From the NCBI RefSeq assembly GCF_900188145.1, contig NZ_FZOJ01000001.1, positions 186,001 to 250,000 on the forward strand: a stretch of DNA of 64,000 nt, given 5' to 3'. Position numbers and translations under genes: made by a program. The notes beneath the pieces are model-generated. The model was not told the DNA's origin. It saw nothing but the letters and a program-made list of their open reading frames with translations, and did no database searches. This document shows, in pieces, positions 33,874-44,349 of this stretch. This DNA is from Anaerovirgula multivorans (GTDB lineage: Bacteria > Bacillota > Clostridia > Peptostreptococcales > Natronincolaceae). The first letter of the stretch is position 1. Each line of letters starts with the position of its first letter.

Positions 33874-35989
33874 CTTTCTTATCATCCTCTTGTTTCTTTT
33901 CCTTATTAACAGGTTTAGGTAGTAATGCTTTATGAGATAAATTGATTTTTCCCTGCTGATCAATCTCCATCACCTTAACATCTAATTCTTGTCCAACTGT
34001 TAAAACATCTTCTACCTTGTTTACTCTTTCATGGGCTAAGTTAGAAATATGTACTAGCCCTTCTTTACCTGGTAGTAATTCTACAAATGCTCCAAAGTTC
34101 ATTAGTTTTACGACTTTTGCCTTGTAGATTTCTCCTACTTCTGGTTCTTTTATTATATTTTCAATTGTTTTTACAGCCTTTTCTCCCCATTCTTTATTCT
34201 CAGCAGAAATATAAATGGTTCCATCATTTTCTATATCAATTTTCACACCAGTTTCTTCGATGATTTTATTAATTGTTTTTCCACCAGTACCAATAACATC
34301 TCTAATTTTATCTGGGTTGATTTTCATAGTGAAAATCCTTGGAGCATGTGGAGAAAGCTCTGGACGAGGGGTGTCAATCACTTCTTTCATTTTCCCCATA
34401 ATATGAAATCTTCCAACCCTTGCTTGTTCTAATGCTTTTTCCATGATTTCTTTATCTATTCCACGAATTTTAATATCCATCTGAATCGCTGTTATACCTT
34501 TATCAGTTCCAGCTACTTTAAAATCCATATCTCCTAAAAAATCTTCCATTCCTAAGATATCTGATAAAATAGCGACTCCATCTTCTTCTTTTATCAATCC
34601 CATGGCAATACCAGCTACCATGCTTTTAATGGGTACACCTGCATCTAATAAAGATAACGTGCTGCCGCAAACACTTGCCATTGAAGAAGATCCATTTGAA
34701 CTTAATACTTCTGAAACCAAACGTATTGTATAAGGAAAATCATCTTTTGACGGAATCATCGGCTCTAGAGCTCTTTCTGCTAATGCCCCATGTCCTATTT
34801 CTCGTCTTCCTGGTCCTCTTAAAAATCTTGCCTCTCCAGTACTATAGGGAGGAAAGTTATAATGATGCATATATCTTTTGGATTCTTCTTCTCCTAAACC
34901 GTCCAAAATCTGCACTTCACCTAAGGCTCCTAGGGTTGCTACATTTAAGACTTGGGTTTGTCCTCTTGTAAACAATCCTGAACCATGGGTTTTAGGTAGC
35001 AAACCAACTTCACAAGTAATAGGTCTGATTTCCTCTAACCCTCGATCATCTGGTCTTCTCTTTTCCTTAATGATCATATGTCTAAATTCTTCTTTAACAA
35101 TTTTATCCAAGACCTCTTTTATGACTTTCAGATCATCTTCATATTTTTCACCGAAGTATTCAATGGTTTCCGCTTTAACACTGTCCATTTTTTCATTTCT
35201 TTCAGTTTTATCAACGGTTTTTATTGCCTTCACCATTTTTTCAGTTGCATATTCTCTTACTTCTTTGTTTAGTGTTTCATCTACTTCAAATAAAACAACT
35301 TCTTTCTTTGGTTTTCCAACTTCAGCAGCTATTTCTTCAACAAAAGCTACAATCTTTTTAATTTCTTCATGCCCAAATAAAATAGCATCTAACATCTGTT
35401 TTTCAGTTAATTCGTTAGCACCAGCTTCAATCATCATAACAGCATCTTTTGTTCCCGATAAAACTAAATCTAAGTCACTAGCTTCTCTTTCTTTACTGTT
35501 TGGATTAATTACATATTCTCCATCAACCATTCCAACTCTTACAGAACCAGTAGGTCCATCAAAAGGAATATCTGATATAGAAAGAGCAATCGATGAACCT
35601 ACCATGGCTACTATGTCAGAAGAATAATCCTGGTCTACCGATAATACTGTAGCTATAACTTGTACTTCATTTCTATATCCTTTTGGGAATAAAGGTCTAA
35701 TAGGCCGATCAATCAATCTAGAAGTTAAAATAGCTTTTTCTGACGGTCTTCCTTCTCTTTTAATAAAACCCCCTGGTATTTTCCCAGCTGCATATAGCCT
35801 TTCTTCGTAATCAACGCTTAATGGGAAAAAATCGATCCCTTCTCTAGGGGCCTGTGAAGAGCAAGCATTTACTAATACAGTTGTTTTTCCGTATTTTAAT
35901 AAACATGAGCCATTAGATAGTTGTGCTAATTTTCCGATTTCTACTTCAAAGGTTTTACCTGCGATCTCTGTCTTGAAAATATTTGACAT
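33869..35989 (-). CDS. pnp: Polyribonucleotide nucleotidyltransferase (PNPase)
   Basis: A trimeric 3'-to-5' phosphorolytic exoribonuclease. 706 residues: first RNase PH domain (about 12-145), helical domain, second RNase PH domain (about 310-545; [13 protein letters not shown] and the [16 protein letters not shown] catalytic Asp segment), KH domain (about 555-615, [15 protein letters not shown]), S1 domain (about 625-695, [17 protein letters not shown]), and a short charged tail. All are intact. It follows rpsO as in most bacteria, although a 417-bp gap with a repeat lies between them. Confidence 0.97.
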   Translation of the reverse strand: MSNIFKTEIAGKTFEVEIGKLAQLSNGSCLLKYGKTTVLVNACSSQAPREGIDFFPLSVDYEERLYAAGKIPGGFIKREGRPSEKAILTSRLIDRPIRPLFPKGYRNEVQVIATVLSVDQDYSSDIVAMVGSSIALSISDIPFDGPTGSVRVGMVDGEYVINPNSKEREASDLDLVLSGTKDAVMMIEAGANELTEKQMLDAILFGHEEIKKIVAFVEEIAAEVGKPKKEVVLFEVDETLNKEVREYATEKMVKAIKTVDKTERNEKMDSVKAETIEYFGEKYEDDLKVIKEVLDKIVKEEFRHMIIKEKRRPDDRGLEEIRPITCEVGLLPKTHGSGLFTRGQTQVLNVATLGALGEVQILDGLGEEESKRYMHHYNFPPYSTGEARFLRGPGRREIGHGALAERALEPMIPSKDDFPYTIRLVSEVLSSNGSSSMASVCGSTLSLLDAGVPIKSMVAGIAMGLIKEEDGVAILSDILGMEDFLGDMDFKVAGTDKGITAIQMDIKIRGIDKEIMEKALEQARVGRFHIMGKMKEVIDTPRPELSPHAPRIFTMKINPDKIRDVIGTGGKTINKIIEETGVKIDIENDGTIYISAENKEWGEKAVKTIENIIKEPEVGEIYKAKVVKLMNFGAFVELLPGKEGLVHISNLAHERVNKVEDVLTVGQELDVKVMEIDQQGKINLSHKALLPKPVNKEKKQEDDKKA

Positions 35990-36037
35990 TAAATTTGTAT
36001 CCTCCTTTCAAAATTAACCTTTTCATATAATAATCAT

Positions 36038-36155
36038 CTATAGATATGTGCTTATAAATTTTAATGCACTAAAAGTCCTCGACTACATTTACAGCCAAAG
36101 GCGAAGCCGTAAACTCTGTGTATTAAAATTGAAGTATAGAGGCTCATGTCTATAT
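36038..36155. repeat. Dispersed palindromic repeat, family 1, copy C
   Basis: Begins CTATAGATATGTGC and TAAATTTTAATGCACTAAAA, core GACTACATTTACAGCC...GGCGAAGCCGTAAACTC, then GTGTATTAAAATTGAAG and a terminal GTCTATA. Same layout as copy B at 19633-19747 with compensating changes in the core stem (GCC/GGC in place of GTCC/GGAC), which suggests the fold is kept. Confidence 0.7.
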
Positions 36156-36380
36156 TATTATTACCTTTTAACCATTGTTGAATTACTGTATATTTTATGT
36201 TTTTTTTAGCGTATTATGTAAATAGCCAAACCTTCCTACGGAAGATCTCTAATATACTTTAAATCAAATGACTAAACCTGCAGCGGAATTTATCAAATTA
36301 AATTGGCTGCAATTTTTCACATGGAAATTATCGTATTCGTCAACTTATAATGTGAATAATTTCCTATTAACCATAAACAA

Positions 36381-36403
36381 TAGAGCGGGAAATTCCCCGC
36401 TCT
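36381..36403 (-). terminator. Hairpin after rpsO
   Basis: AGAGCGGG / CCCGCTCT arms with a short AT loop, a few bases after the rpsO stop at 36407. GC-rich stem but a poor T-run, so it may also act as a mRNA-end stabiliser or processing site between rpsO and pnp. Confidence 0.55.
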
Positions 36404-36406
36404 ACA

Positions 36407-36670
36407 TTATTTTCTTAATCCTAGTTTTTCGATTAGCTCTCTATATCTTTCAATGTTTTTATCTTTAACATAGTTAAGTAGATTTCTTCTTTTACCTACC
36501 ATTTTCAAAAGACCTCTTCTTGAATGATGATCTTTTTTATGAAGCTTTAGATGCTCATTCAAGTGATTAATTCTTTCTGTTAATAGAGCCACTTGGACTT
36601 CTGGTGAACCAGTATCACTATCATGCGTTTTAAATGATCCAATAATGGTTTGTTTTTTTTCTTTTTCCAT
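36407..36670 (-). CDS. rpsO: 30S ribosomal protein S15
   Basis: An 87-residue primary binding protein of the 16S rRNA central domain. The conserved [19 protein letters not shown] and [19 protein letters not shown] motifs, which hold the rRNA-binding His, Asp and Ser residues, are intact. The start is the ATG at 36668-36670, nine bases from AAGGAGGTG; a GTG four codons earlier overlaps that site. A long imperfect hairpin immediately upstream (36696-36746) is a candidate autoregulatory leader. Confidence 0.97.
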   Translation of the reverse strand: MEKEKKQTIIGSFKTHDSDTGSPEVQVALLTERINHLNEHLKLHKKDHHSRRGLLKMVGKRRNLLNYVKDKNIERYRELIEKLGLRK

Positions 36671-36695
36671 TGTATATTTCACCTCCTTATTAAAT

Positions 36696-36746
36696 AACCC
36701 CTTATTCTAAGTAATTGTTGGTGAGTCAAATTACTGAGAATAGGTT
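36696..36746 (-). promoter_or_regulatory. Candidate rpsO leader hairpin
   Basis: Arms AACC...TATTCT...AGTAATT and AATTACT...AGAATA...GGTT pair over about 17 bp with small bulges, ending about 8 nt before the rpsO ribosome site. S15 represses its own mRNA in several bacteria through unrelated leader folds, so this is a reasonable candidate, unproven. Confidence 0.4.
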
Positions 36747-36757
36747 CTTAGCATTAC

Positions 36758-37699
36758 CTATTTTAGCACATTTAGCTTTGATTGTAAATGTTTTTTTATT
36801 TCTTTAATATCGCTGTTAATTTGAATTATTAATTCTTCGGCCGTCTTAAACTTCACTTGACCTCTGATCCTCTCTACAAAGTATATGTCAATATATTGAT
36901 CATAAAGATTTCCTTCATAGTCTATAATAAAGGTTTCAATAGACGGAGTATGGGATTCAAAGGTGGGGGTTGTTCCAATAAAAGTTGCTCCCCTATAGGT
37001 TTCATTGTTGGCCTTAATCAAAGTTGCATAAACACCAGGCTCCGGTAAAAGCTGTAAGGGATCAATAGCGATATTTGCTGTGGGATAACCCAGTTTTGTT
37101 CCTCTTGCATCTCCATGGATTACTTTGTTATATAGTGAAAAGTATCTTCCTAGAAATCTATTCACCTTTTGTATATCCCCATTAACCAAATATTTTCTTA
37201 TGTTTGAACTACTAACCTTCTCTTTTTCTATAGTTACTGCATCAATTACAGTAACTTGAAAGCCATATAATTCTCCTAACTCTTTTAACAGAAAGACATC
37301 GCCTTCTGCTTTATGCCCAAATCGATAATCAAAGCCCACAATTGCTTCTTTACAATTCAACATTTTCACTAGTATATTTTCAACAAACTCCTTTGGACTT
37401 AAGGCCATTAATTCTTTACTAAAATTATCTAAATAGAGAATATCGATGCCAAAGCTATTAAAAATCTCTTTTTTGACATGTAAACTGGTAATATGTTTCA
37501 TTGTGTTGCCATTAGAAATAACTGGTATCGTGTGATTCATAAATGTATAAACACAGGATTCTAATTTTTTCGATTTGCTTTTAGCAAGTAAATGTTGAAT
37601 TAGTTTTTGGTGACCAATATGCACTCCATCAAAATTTCCTAGGGCTATCCCCCGTCCACAATTAGAACTAATTTGTTGATATTCATGTATTACCTTCAT
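36758..37699 (-). CDS. ribF: Bifunctional riboflavin kinase/FAD synthetase
   Basis: Makes FMN and FAD from riboflavin. 313 residues. The N-terminal FMN adenylyltransferase domain (about 1-180) has the HIGH-like GNFDGVHIGHQKLI and the SSSNIRKYL motif; the C-terminal riboflavin kinase domain (about 185-305) has GDARGTKLGYPTANI and the catalytic Glu in PSIETFIIDYEGNLYDQ. Both are complete. It follows truB by 12 bp at the end of the nusA-infB operon, as in Bacillus. No FMN riboswitch is seen. Confidence 0.95.
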   Translation of the reverse strand: MKVIHEYQQISSNCGRGIALGNFDGVHIGHQKLIQHLLAKSKSKKLESCVYTFMNHTIPVISNGNTMKHITSLHVKKEIFNSFGIDILYLDNFSKELMALSPKEFVENILVKMLNCKEAIVGFDYRFGHKAEGDVFLLKELGELYGFQVTVIDAVTIEKEKVSSSNIRKYLVNGDIQKVNRFLGRYFSLYNKVIHGDARGTKLGYPTANIAIDPLQLLPEPGVYATLIKANNETYRGATFIGTTPTFESHTPSIETFIIDYEGNLYDQYIDIYFVERIRGQVKFKTAEELIIQINSDIKEIKKHLQSKLNVLK

Positions 37700-37711
37700 A
37701 AGTATGCTCCT

Positions 37712-38605
37712 TTATGCAAAAAGCCTGGAAAACTTTATATATATGTTTCCTGTACTATCCTTTAGAATAGTACCTATACCAATAAAATTTTGATTTATAT
37801 ACACTCTAACATCATCACCTAAGAATATGTGATGTGGTAGGCTTTCAAGAAATATTTTATTACCATTAAGCGCTGCTTTCTCATAGGAAGAATCTAGATC
37901 AATTCTTGCAATATGATCTAAGGGATAGTCAATCGGTTTTAGAATTTTTTCAACATCGTGAAGGTCTTGAATGGCTTCTAATTCCTCCAATGTTATGGCC
38001 GACGAAATATAAAATTTGCCGGTGGCGGTCCTTAATAAAAATGACATGATTCCACCACAGCCTAATTTTTCTCCAATATCATGGCATAAGGTTCTGATAT
38101 AAGTTCCTTTAGAACAAGTTACATCAAATAAAACAGTAGAACCCTTCATATTAATTATATCTATGCTTTCTATATGAATCCGTCTCGGTTTTCTAGCAAC
38201 TTCTATTCCCTGTCTAGCTAGCTCATAGAGTTTTTTACCTTTTATCTTTAAAGCAGAATACATGGGTGGTATTTGATTGTATTCTCCAATAAAGCTTACT
38301 ACAGCCGACTCAATTTCTTTCGTTGAGACATCAACTTTTCTTTTATTAGTGACTGTTCCATAGGCATCCTGTGTATCGGTGGTAATTCCTAAGGTTAATT
38401 CTGCCCTATACTTTTTTGTACTATCTAATAAATACTGAGAAATTTTAGTGGCTTGTCCGATGCAGATCGGTAAAACTCCAGCTGCATTAGGATCTAACGT
38501 TCCTGTATGTCCAACCTTTTTTATACGGGTTTTTCTTCTTACTATCGCTACAACATCGTGGGAGGTCATTTCTGGGGGTTTGAGAATGTTTAATATTCCT
38601 TTCAA
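37712..38605 (-). CDS. truB: tRNA pseudouridine(55) synthase
   Basis: Makes pseudouridine 55 in the T-loop of tRNAs. 297 residues. The catalytic Asp is in KVGHTGTLDPNAAGVLPICIG; further family motifs are PPMYSALKIKGKKLYELARQG and CSKGTYIRTLCHDIG; a C-terminal PUA-like domain (about 235-297) completes it. It follows nrnA with 2 bp between them, within the infB-rbfA-nrnA-truB-ribF run. Confidence 0.96.
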   Translation of the reverse strand: MKGILNILKPPEMTSHDVVAIVRRKTRIKKVGHTGTLDPNAAGVLPICIGQATKISQYLLDSTKKYRAELTLGITTDTQDAYGTVTNKRKVDVSTKEIESAVVSFIGEYNQIPPMYSALKIKGKKLYELARQGIEVARKPRRIHIESIDIINMKGSTVLFDVTCSKGTYIRTLCHDIGEKLGCGGIMSFLLRTATGKFYISSAITLEELEAIQDLHDVEKILKPIDYPLDHIARIDLDSSYEKAALNGNKIFLESLPHHIFLGDDVRVYINQNFIGIGTILKDSTGNIYIKFSRLFA

Positions 38606-38607
38606 AA

Positions 38608-39585
38608 TTATCTATCCCAGCCTAAATCATTATTTATTTGAACTTCGATTTTATCTCGAATTTCTTTCATACTACCAATCATAGTAGCTCCTGAAGCTTT
38701 TTTATGGCCTCCCCCGCCAAATTTTCCAGCTAATTCACTTACGTCTACATTATTTTTAGACCTAAATCCTACTCTAACAGAACCGTTGGATGTTTCCTTT
38801 AACAGTATTGCGATCTCTACTCCCTGTATATCTCTGGCATAATTAATTACTCCGTCCACATCATTAGAAGCCAATTTATATTTCCTTAAATCATCCTCAT
38901 AAACCATCATTATGGCTAATTTTCCATCACAGCTGAGCTCTAATCGATTTAATATATAACCTAAAAACTTTATCGCATCTAAAGACTTGTTTTGATAGAG
39001 GTTGTAGGTAATGTTATTGAGATCAATATGATGTTCCATTAGCTCTGCTGCTGCTTTATGAGTTTTTTTTGTAGTATTATCATATATAAAATTACCTGTA
39101 TCTGTAGCAATACCCGTATAAAGACAGGTTGCTATGTTCGTATCTAAGGGAATATCTTTATCCTTTAATAAGTCCAATACAATTTCACAAGTTGAAGAAG
39201 CCTCTAAGTCGATTATATTTATATCTCCAAAACCATTATTACTGATATGGTGATCTATATTAATGACTTTGTTGCTTCTACTTAAGATTTCCTCGCTATA
39301 ACCTAGCCGTTGTTGATCTCCGCAATCTAAAACAAAACAAAAATCGAAGATCATTTTGTTTTTCTCGTTATACAACTGAATATCTTGAACTCCCGGTAAA
39401 AAGTTATACTTTTCAGGGAGTTCATCATTTATATAAATTTTTACATTGTTACATAGCTTTTTCAAACCCATACCTAAAGCTAATAAAGATCCTAAACTAT
39501 CTCCATCAGGACTAATATGAGAAATAAGAGCAATAACATCATCTTTTTGCAATTGTGGTAATGAATTATATTTCTTCGTTATCAT
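38608..39585 (-). CDS. nrnA: Bifunctional oligoribonuclease/PAP phosphatase NrnA (DHH family)
   Basis: Degrades short RNAs (nanoRNA) and 3'-phosphoadenosine 5'-phosphate. About 325 residues. DHH domain motifs: [27 protein letters not shown] (the DHH itself) and TDTGNF; the DHHA1 domain ends with the [10 protein letters not shown] motif that binds substrate. The Met at 39583-39585 fits the AGAGG ribosome site better than the one three codons upstream. The start lies inside the end of rbfA, so the two are translationally coupled. Same place as in Bacillus relatives. Confidence 0.93.
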   Translation of the reverse strand: MITKKYNSLPQLQKDDVIALISHISPDGDSLGSLLALGMGLKKLCNNVKIYINDELPEKYNFLPGVQDIQLYNEKNKMIFDFCFVLDCGDQQRLGYSEEILSRSNKVINIDHHISNNGFGDINIIDLEASSTCEIVLDLLKDKDIPLDTNIATCLYTGIATDTGNFIYDNTTKKTHKAAAELMEHHIDLNNITYNLYQNKSLDAIKFLGYILNRLELSCDGKLAIMMVYEDDLRKYKLASNDVDGVINYARDIQGVEIAILLKETSNGSVRVGFRSKNNVDVSELAGKFGGGGHKKASGATMIGSMKEIRDKIEVQINNDLGWDR

Positions 39586-39979
39586 CGTCTTCATCCTCTT
39601 GTATCACTGCTAGGTTCTTATCTTTTTCTGTCATTTTCGATATTTTATGATACATATCAATTCCTTTTTCGATAGACTCATCTAATTTAAAGATAATCTC
39701 AGGTGTATATCTTACTTTAATCTGCTTGCCTACTTCTCGCCTCACATACCCTGCAGATTTCTCTAATGCTTTTATTGTCTCTGTCTTTTCTTTTCCACTA
39801 CCTAGAACACTTATATAAACTGTTGCATATCTTAAATCTCTAGTTACATCCACTGCTACAATACTGGTTAAGGTAGATATATCAGGATTTCGCAAATCAT
39901 TTCTAATAATATGGCTAATATATTTTTTCATTTCTTCATTTAATCTACTTACTCTAGGATAAGCCAAGGTATTCCTCAT
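39566..39979 (-). CDS. rbfA: 30S ribosome-binding factor A
   Basis: A 137-residue KH-fold maturation factor for the 30S subunit and 16S rRNA 5' end. Starts [22 protein letters not shown] and contains the AxG-like KH kink in [18 protein letters not shown], followed by [17 protein letters not shown]. The acidic tail ([10 protein letters not shown]) is a little longer than usual and overlaps nrnA by 20-29 bp depending on its start. Next to infB as in most bacteria. Confidence 0.94.
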   Translation of the reverse strand: MRNTLAYPRVSRLNEEMKKYISHIIRNDLRNPDISTLTSIVAVDVTRDLRYATVYISVLGSGKEKTETIKALEKSAGYVRREVGKQIKVRYTPEIIFKLDESIEKGIDMYHKISKMTEKDKNLAVIQEDEDDDNEEI

Positions 39980-39998
39980 CCTTTCTATATTAACGTTG

Positions 39999-42110
39999 TT
40001 AACGTTTTATTTCTTCCATGTGATATGCTTCAAAAATATCTCCTTCTTTAACATCATTAAAGTTATCAATACCAATACCACATTCATATCCAGTGGCTAC
40101 TTCTTTTACATCATCTTTAAATCTCTTTAGAGAACCAATTTCCCCATCATGGATAACAATACCATCCCTAACAAGTCTAATTTTGGCATTTCTTAAGATT
40201 TTACCTTCTATAACATAGCATCCGGCAATCATTCCAACCCCAGGAACCTTAAAGGTAGCCCTAACTTCTGCCTTTCCTAGCTCAGCTTCTCTAAATTCAG
40301 GATCTAGCATACCTTCAATAGCTGCTTCAATATCTTCTAACGCATTGTAGATAATTCTATAGGTTCTTACGTCAACCTCTTCCTTTTTAGCTAATGCAGC
40401 AGCACTTGAGGTAGGTCTTACATTAAAGCCAATAATAATGGCGTTAGAGGCAGTAGCCAACATGACATCTGACTCTGTAATAGCCCCAACCCCTCCATGG
40501 ATGGCTTTGATAACAACTTTCTCGGTAGAAAGCTTTTCAATGGATTGCTTCACTGCTTCTACAGAACCTTGTACATCTGCCTTTATAATAATATTTAATT
40601 CTTTGATTGTACCCTGTTGCATTTGACTATAGAGAGCATCAAGAGACACTTTTTGACTTCTCTTCATTTGTTCTTCTTTTAGTTTATCTATACGGTTGCT
40701 TGCTATATCTCTAGCGGTTTTATCATCTTCTACAGCCACCATTTGATCTCCGGCCTCTGGCACTTCTGAAAAACCAGTAATCTCTACAGCGGTTGAAGGA
40801 AGAGCTTGTTTTACTGGTTTCCCCTTATCATTTACCATTGCCCTAATTCTACCATGGGTAGTTCCGATAACAACAGAATCACCGATTCTCAATGTCCCAT
40901 TTTGAACAAGAACTGTAGCTACAGGACCTCGTCCCTTATCTAGTTCTGCTTCTATAACAGTACCTACAGCACTCCGATTTGGGTTGGCTTTCAATTCTTC
41001 CATTTCAGCTACTAATAAGATCATTTCTAATAAGGTGTCTATGTTTGTTCCTTGAAGAGCTGATACAGGAACACTGATGACATCTCCACCCCATTCTTCT
41101 ATTACAACACCACGATCTGCTAATTCTTGCTTTACGCGATCTGGATTTGCACCAGGCTTATCAATTTTATTTATGGCAACAATAATTGGTACGCCTGCCG
41201 CCTTAGCATGGTTAATAGCTTCTATCGTTTGTGGCATAACACCATCATCGGCGGCTACCACCAAGATAGAGATATCAGTAACTTTAGCTCCTCTGGCTCT
41301 CATTGTTGTAAACGCCTCATGGCCAGGTGTATCTAAAAATACAATTCTTTTACCATCTATCGTTACTTCTGAAGCACCTATATGCTGTGTTATACCCCCT
41401 GCTTCCTTTTCTGTAACATGGGTTTTTCTAATAGCATCTAGTAAAGAAGTCTTCCCATGATCAACATGCCCCATTACAGTTACTACTGGAGGTCTTGGTT
41501 TTAAGTCCTTCTCATTATCAAGTGGAATGATGATATCATTATTCTCTTCAGGTATGTCAGTAGACTTTTCTAATTCTAATCCAAATTCATTAGCAATGGC
41601 TTCAGCGGTTTCAAAATCTATTTCTTGATTAATAGAAGCCATAACGCCTACTTTTATTAATTTGCCAATCACTTCATTTACCGTTTTATCAATTTTTTCT
41701 GCAAAATCTTTAACTATAATTTTTTCGTCTATTTTTATCACTTGCTCACCTTTTTCTTCCATTTTATTAAGTCTTTCTTCTCCAGAAGAATAAGCTTTTT
41801 TTCTATTTTTGTTCTTTTTCTTAGATTTATTCTTACTATTTACCGACATTTTTGTATCATTATTCTTTTGTTCTTTCGTATCTTTATTGCTTTTTTTATT
41901 TAGATCTTCAGGTTTTTTTTCTGAAGCAGCAATAGGTAGTTCTTCTTTTTTATCTTCAGTAAATAATTCTAATAAAAGATTAGCTTCTTCATCCTCTAAA
42001 GTACTCATATGATTTCCGACTTCCACAGACAATTCCTTCAATTTTTCAATTAATTCTTTACTACTGACACCCAATTCTTTTGCCAATTGATATACCCTAA
42101 TCTTTGACAA
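39999..42110 (-). CDS. infB: Translation initiation factor IF-2
   Basis: A GTPase that brings initiator tRNA to the 30S subunit. About 703 residues: N-terminal IF2_N (about 1-50), a lysine-rich linker, the second IF2_N subdomain (about 125-180), the G domain ([37 protein letters not shown]), then domains II-IV. The most likely start is TTG at 42108-42110, six bases behind GGGGGTG, giving [14 protein letters not shown]; a GTG three codons earlier is too near the ribosome site. No internal second start is obvious. Between rbfA (19 bp) and ylxQ. Confidence 0.96.
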   Translation of the reverse strand: MSKIRVYQLAKELGVSSKELIEKLKELSVEVGNHMSTLEDEEANLLLELFTEDKKEELPIAASEKKPEDLNKKSNKDTKEQKNNDTKMSVNSKNKSKKKNKNRKKAYSSGEERLNKMEEKGEQVIKIDEKIIVKDFAEKIDKTVNEVIGKLIKVGVMASINQEIDFETAEAIANEFGLELEKSTDIPEENNDIIIPLDNEKDLKPRPPVVTVMGHVDHGKTSLLDAIRKTHVTEKEAGGITQHIGASEVTIDGKRIVFLDTPGHEAFTTMRARGAKVTDISILVVAADDGVMPQTIEAINHAKAAGVPIIVAINKIDKPGANPDRVKQELADRGVVIEEWGGDVISVPVSALQGTNIDTLLEMILLVAEMEELKANPNRSAVGTVIEAELDKGRGPVATVLVQNGTLRIGDSVVIGTTHGRIRAMVNDKGKPVKQALPSTAVEITGFSEVPEAGDQMVAVEDDKTARDIASNRIDKLKEEQMKRSQKVSLDALYSQMQQGTIKELNIIIKADVQGSVEAVKQSIEKLSTEKVVIKAIHGGVGAITESDVMLATASNAIIIGFNVRPTSSAAALAKKEEVDVRTYRIIYNALEDIEAAIEGMLDPEFREAELGKAEVRATFKVPGVGMIAGCYVIEGKILRNAKIRLVRDGIVIHDGEIGSLKRFKDDVKEVATGYECGIGIDNFNDVKEGDIFEAYHMEEIKR

Positions 42111-42132
42111 AGTGATCACCCCCTAAATTAAT

Positions 42133-42438
42133 CTAACCAGTATTATCTATATACCCCAAAAGTGCAGCTGCAAATTTCTCATCTTTGATAGCAATAACAG
42201 CCCTGAATCCTTTCCCAATAGATTCACCTAGTTCTTCCTTCGTACTCATTATTCTCAGAGGAACATCATAATAGCTGCATTTATCACTAAACATTTTTAT
42301 TGTATTTGAAGAGGCATCCCTCGCAACTATAACTAAATAAACATTTTTTTTTAATTCTTTCTTACATGTTTCTTCTCCTGATATTACCTTACCTGCCCTC
42401 ATGCCCAATCCTATAAAGTTGAAAATGTTAGTTTTCAC
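42133..42438 (-). CDS. ylxQ: L7Ae-family RNA-binding protein YlxQ
   Basis: A 101-residue L7Ae/L30e-like protein, probably binding kink-turn RNA. Begins FNFIGLGMRAGKVISGEETC, with the helix and VYLVIVARDASSNT strand typical of the family, and the loop KEELGESIGKGFRAVIAI that contacts RNA. It overlaps ylxR by 11 bp. The ylxR-ylxQ pair between nusA and infB is conserved in Gram-positives. A role in ribosome function is inferred; Bacillus YlxQ binds k-turns in vitro. Confidence 0.88.
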   Translation of the reverse strand: MKTNIFNFIGLGMRAGKVISGEETCKKELKKNVYLVIVARDASSNTIKMFSDKCSYYDVPLRIMSTKEELGESIGKGFRAVIAIKDEKFAAALLGYIDNTG

Positions 42439-42700
42439 TAGAATCGATCTCCTTGACTAGCTTTTCATAAATCTCTTGTGGTATTTCTGATTGAAAAGCA
42501 CGATTAAGCGCTTTGGATTTATTCATTTTTTGAAAGCAGTCTTTATTGTTACAGATGTAGGCTCCCCTTCCATGAGCCTTTCCTGTCAAATCCACATTGA
42601 TTTCTCCCTGCTTGTTTTGTACTATTCTTATTAATTCTTTTTTTGATTTCATTTCATTACAGCCAATGCATTTTCTTAGTGGAATTTTCTTTACCTTCAT
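42428..42700 (-). CDS. rnpM: YlxR family RNA-binding protein (RnpM)
   Basis: A 90-residue member of the DUF448/YlxR family with the signature RKCIGCNEMKSKKELIRIV and GKAHGRGAYICNNKDCF; the GRGAY loop is the conserved RNA-binding patch. The Bacillus protein was shown to bind RNase P RNA and modulate RNase P, hence RnpM; a nucleoid or regulatory role was also proposed for it. Four cysteines in two pairs could bind zinc. Located between nusA (13 bp) and ylxQ (overlap). Confidence 0.9.
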   Translation of the reverse strand: MKVKKIPLRKCIGCNEMKSKKELIRIVQNKQGEINVDLTGKAHGRGAYICNNKDCFQKMNKSKALNRAFQSEIPQEIYEKLVKEIDSSEN

Positions 42701-42713
42701 GGGGTCACCACCT

Positions 42714-43757
42714 TTAATTATCAGACTTTACTTGACTTTCACTTTTAATATCGATCTTCCATCCCGTCAATTTCGCTGCTAATCTAGCATTTTGTCCTTC
42801 CTTACCGATAGCCAAGGATAGTTGATAATCTGGAACCACTACTTTGGCTGTTTTATTATCAATGTTCACTTCAGTAGAAACCACTTTCGCAGGACTTAGA
42901 GAGCTAGCGATAAAGACACTTGGGTCTTCGCTATACTTAATAATATCTATCTTTTCTCCCCTCAATTCGTCAACGATTGCTTGCACCCTTGCTCCCTTTG
43001 GCCCAACACATGATCCTACAGGATCTACATTAGGATCCTTCGATTCAACTGCTATTTTGGTTCTAGAACCGGCTTCACGGGAGATACTTTTTACTTCAAC
43101 GATTCCATCATGAATTTCTGGCACTTCTAATTCAAATAATCTTTTAATTAATCCTGGATGAGTTCTTGATACCAATACTTGAGGACCTTTTGGTGTCTTT
43201 TTAACCTCTACAATATAGGATTTTATTCTATCTCCATGTTTATATTCTTCGCCAGGCATTTGTTCAGTCGGCCCTAAAATTGCTTCTGTTTTACCTAGAT
43301 TAATGTAAACTATACCTTTTGCTAATCTAGCAACTGATCCAGTAATAATATCAGATTCTCTATTTATATATTCTTCATAAACGACCCCTCGTTCTGCTTC
43401 CCTAATTCTTTGAACAACTACTTGTTTTGCTGTTTGTGCTGCAATTCGCCCAAAGTTTCTAGGTGTTACTTCTCTTTCAACAATATCATCAACCTCATAA
43501 TTTCTGTCTATCCCTTTTGCCTCATCCAAACTGAGTTCAAGTAATTCATCTTCTAGGTTTTCCACTACTTTTTTTTGTGAATAAACATGGACTTCTCCGG
43601 TATCTCTATTTATTTCTACTCTTACGTTTTGTGCAGACCCAAAATTTCTTTTATAGCTTGATATTAAAGCTGCTTCAAGAGCATCAATTAAAATTTCTTT
43701 AGAGATACCTTTATCTTTTTGTATTTGTTCAAGAGCTTCAATAAACTCCACATTCAT
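42714..43757 (-). CDS. nusA: Transcription termination/antitermination protein NusA
   Basis: RNA polymerase-associated pausing and termination factor. 347 residues: N-terminal RNAP-binding domain (about 1-125, FIEALEQIQKDKGISKEILIDALEAAL), S1 domain (about 130-200), KH1 and KH2 (about 205-345; GSCVGPKGARVQAIVDEL and LAIGKEGQNARLAAKLTGW). It lacks the C-terminal acidic repeats of E. coli NusA, as normal for Firmicutes. Directly follows rimP (12 bp). A long leader with its own promoter lies upstream of rimP. Confidence 0.96.
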   Translation of the reverse strand: MNVEFIEALEQIQKDKGISKEILIDALEAALISSYKRNFGSAQNVRVEINRDTGEVHVYSQKKVVENLEDELLELSLDEAKGIDRNYEVDDIVEREVTPRNFGRIAAQTAKQVVVQRIREAERGVVYEEYINRESDIITGSVARLAKGIVYINLGKTEAILGPTEQMPGEEYKHGDRIKSYIVEVKKTPKGPQVLVSRTHPGLIKRLFELEVPEIHDGIVEVKSISREAGSRTKIAVESKDPNVDPVGSCVGPKGARVQAIVDELRGEKIDIIKYSEDPSVFIASSLSPAKVVSTEVNIDNKTAKVVVPDYQLSLAIGKEGQNARLAAKLTGWKIDIKSESQVKSDN

Positions 43758-43769
43758 GATGTATACCCC

Positions 43770-44234
43770 CTAAAATTTAATAGCAAGTTTAGTAAGTGCA
43801 ACTTTCTCTTTAGGTATCTCTACTAAACCTACATTAGCAATATTTAATCCAATAATATTGTCCTCAAAACTAATTAATTCCCCTTCAAAAACCTTTTGAT
43901 TATCAATGGGTTCATATAAGCGGATTTCAACATTTTCACCTTTGAACTTTTCAAAATCGCTGTCCTTCTTCAAAGGCCTATCTAAGCCAGGCGAAGAAAT
44001 TTCTAAAAAATAATTTTCTTCAATAGGATCGAGCTCATCTAATTTTTCACTTAGTTGCTCACTTACTTTCTGACAATCATCTAATGTAATTCCTCCAGGC
44101 TTATCAATATAAACTCTTAAATATCTATGGGGTCCTTCTTTCTTAAACTCAATATCTACCAATTCAAATGCTTCATTTTGCAAAATAGGATTTAGTAATT
44201 CTTCTGTTATTTTCTCTATTTTAACTTTCCCCAT
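43770..44234 (-). CDS. rimP: Ribosome maturation factor RimP
   Basis: A 154-residue factor needed for 30S maturation. The N-terminal alpha/beta domain includes LVDIEFKKEGPHRYLRVYIDKPGGITLDDC and EISSPGLDRPLK (the SSPG signature), followed by a C-terminal Sm-like beta domain (about 90-150). First gene of the nusA-infB operon. GGGAGGG ribosome site. It is separated from polC by 385 bp with a strong promoter and extensive inverted repeats, an unusually long leader for this gene. Confidence 0.93.
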   Translation of the reverse strand: MGKVKIEKITEELLNPILQNEAFELVDIEFKKEGPHRYLRVYIDKPGGITLDDCQKVSEQLSEKLDELDPIEENYFLEISSPGLDRPLKKDSDFEKFKGENVEIRLYEPIDNQKVFEGELISFEDNIIGLNIANVGLVEIPKEKVALTKLAIKF

Positions 44235-44349
44235 TTTATACCCTCCCTAATATTTAGTTTTTTAGTGATACTTGTATATTTTGTAATTTAATTTATAATT
44301 ATTCTAATTTGTAGCCATTCTATGTAACGATTTGATTTTCCCCTTCGGT

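Larger units (their letters stand above)
35990..36406. other. Gene-free stretch between rpsO and pnp
   Basis: About 417 bp without a credible gene. It contains a family 1 repeat (36038-36155), a short CTTCC/GGAAG hairpin near 36231-36244, and the rpsO terminator hairpin. In many bacteria rpsO and pnp are separated by an RNase-sensitive hairpin; here there is room for a pnp leader, but I could not define its promoter. Confidence 0.6.

Noticed and set aside
34878-35627. A 249-codon open frame on the plus strand inside pnp
   Set aside because: It is fully antisense to PNPase, lacks a ribosome site and has Ser/Thr-rich composition typical of the reverse complement of a conserved gene.
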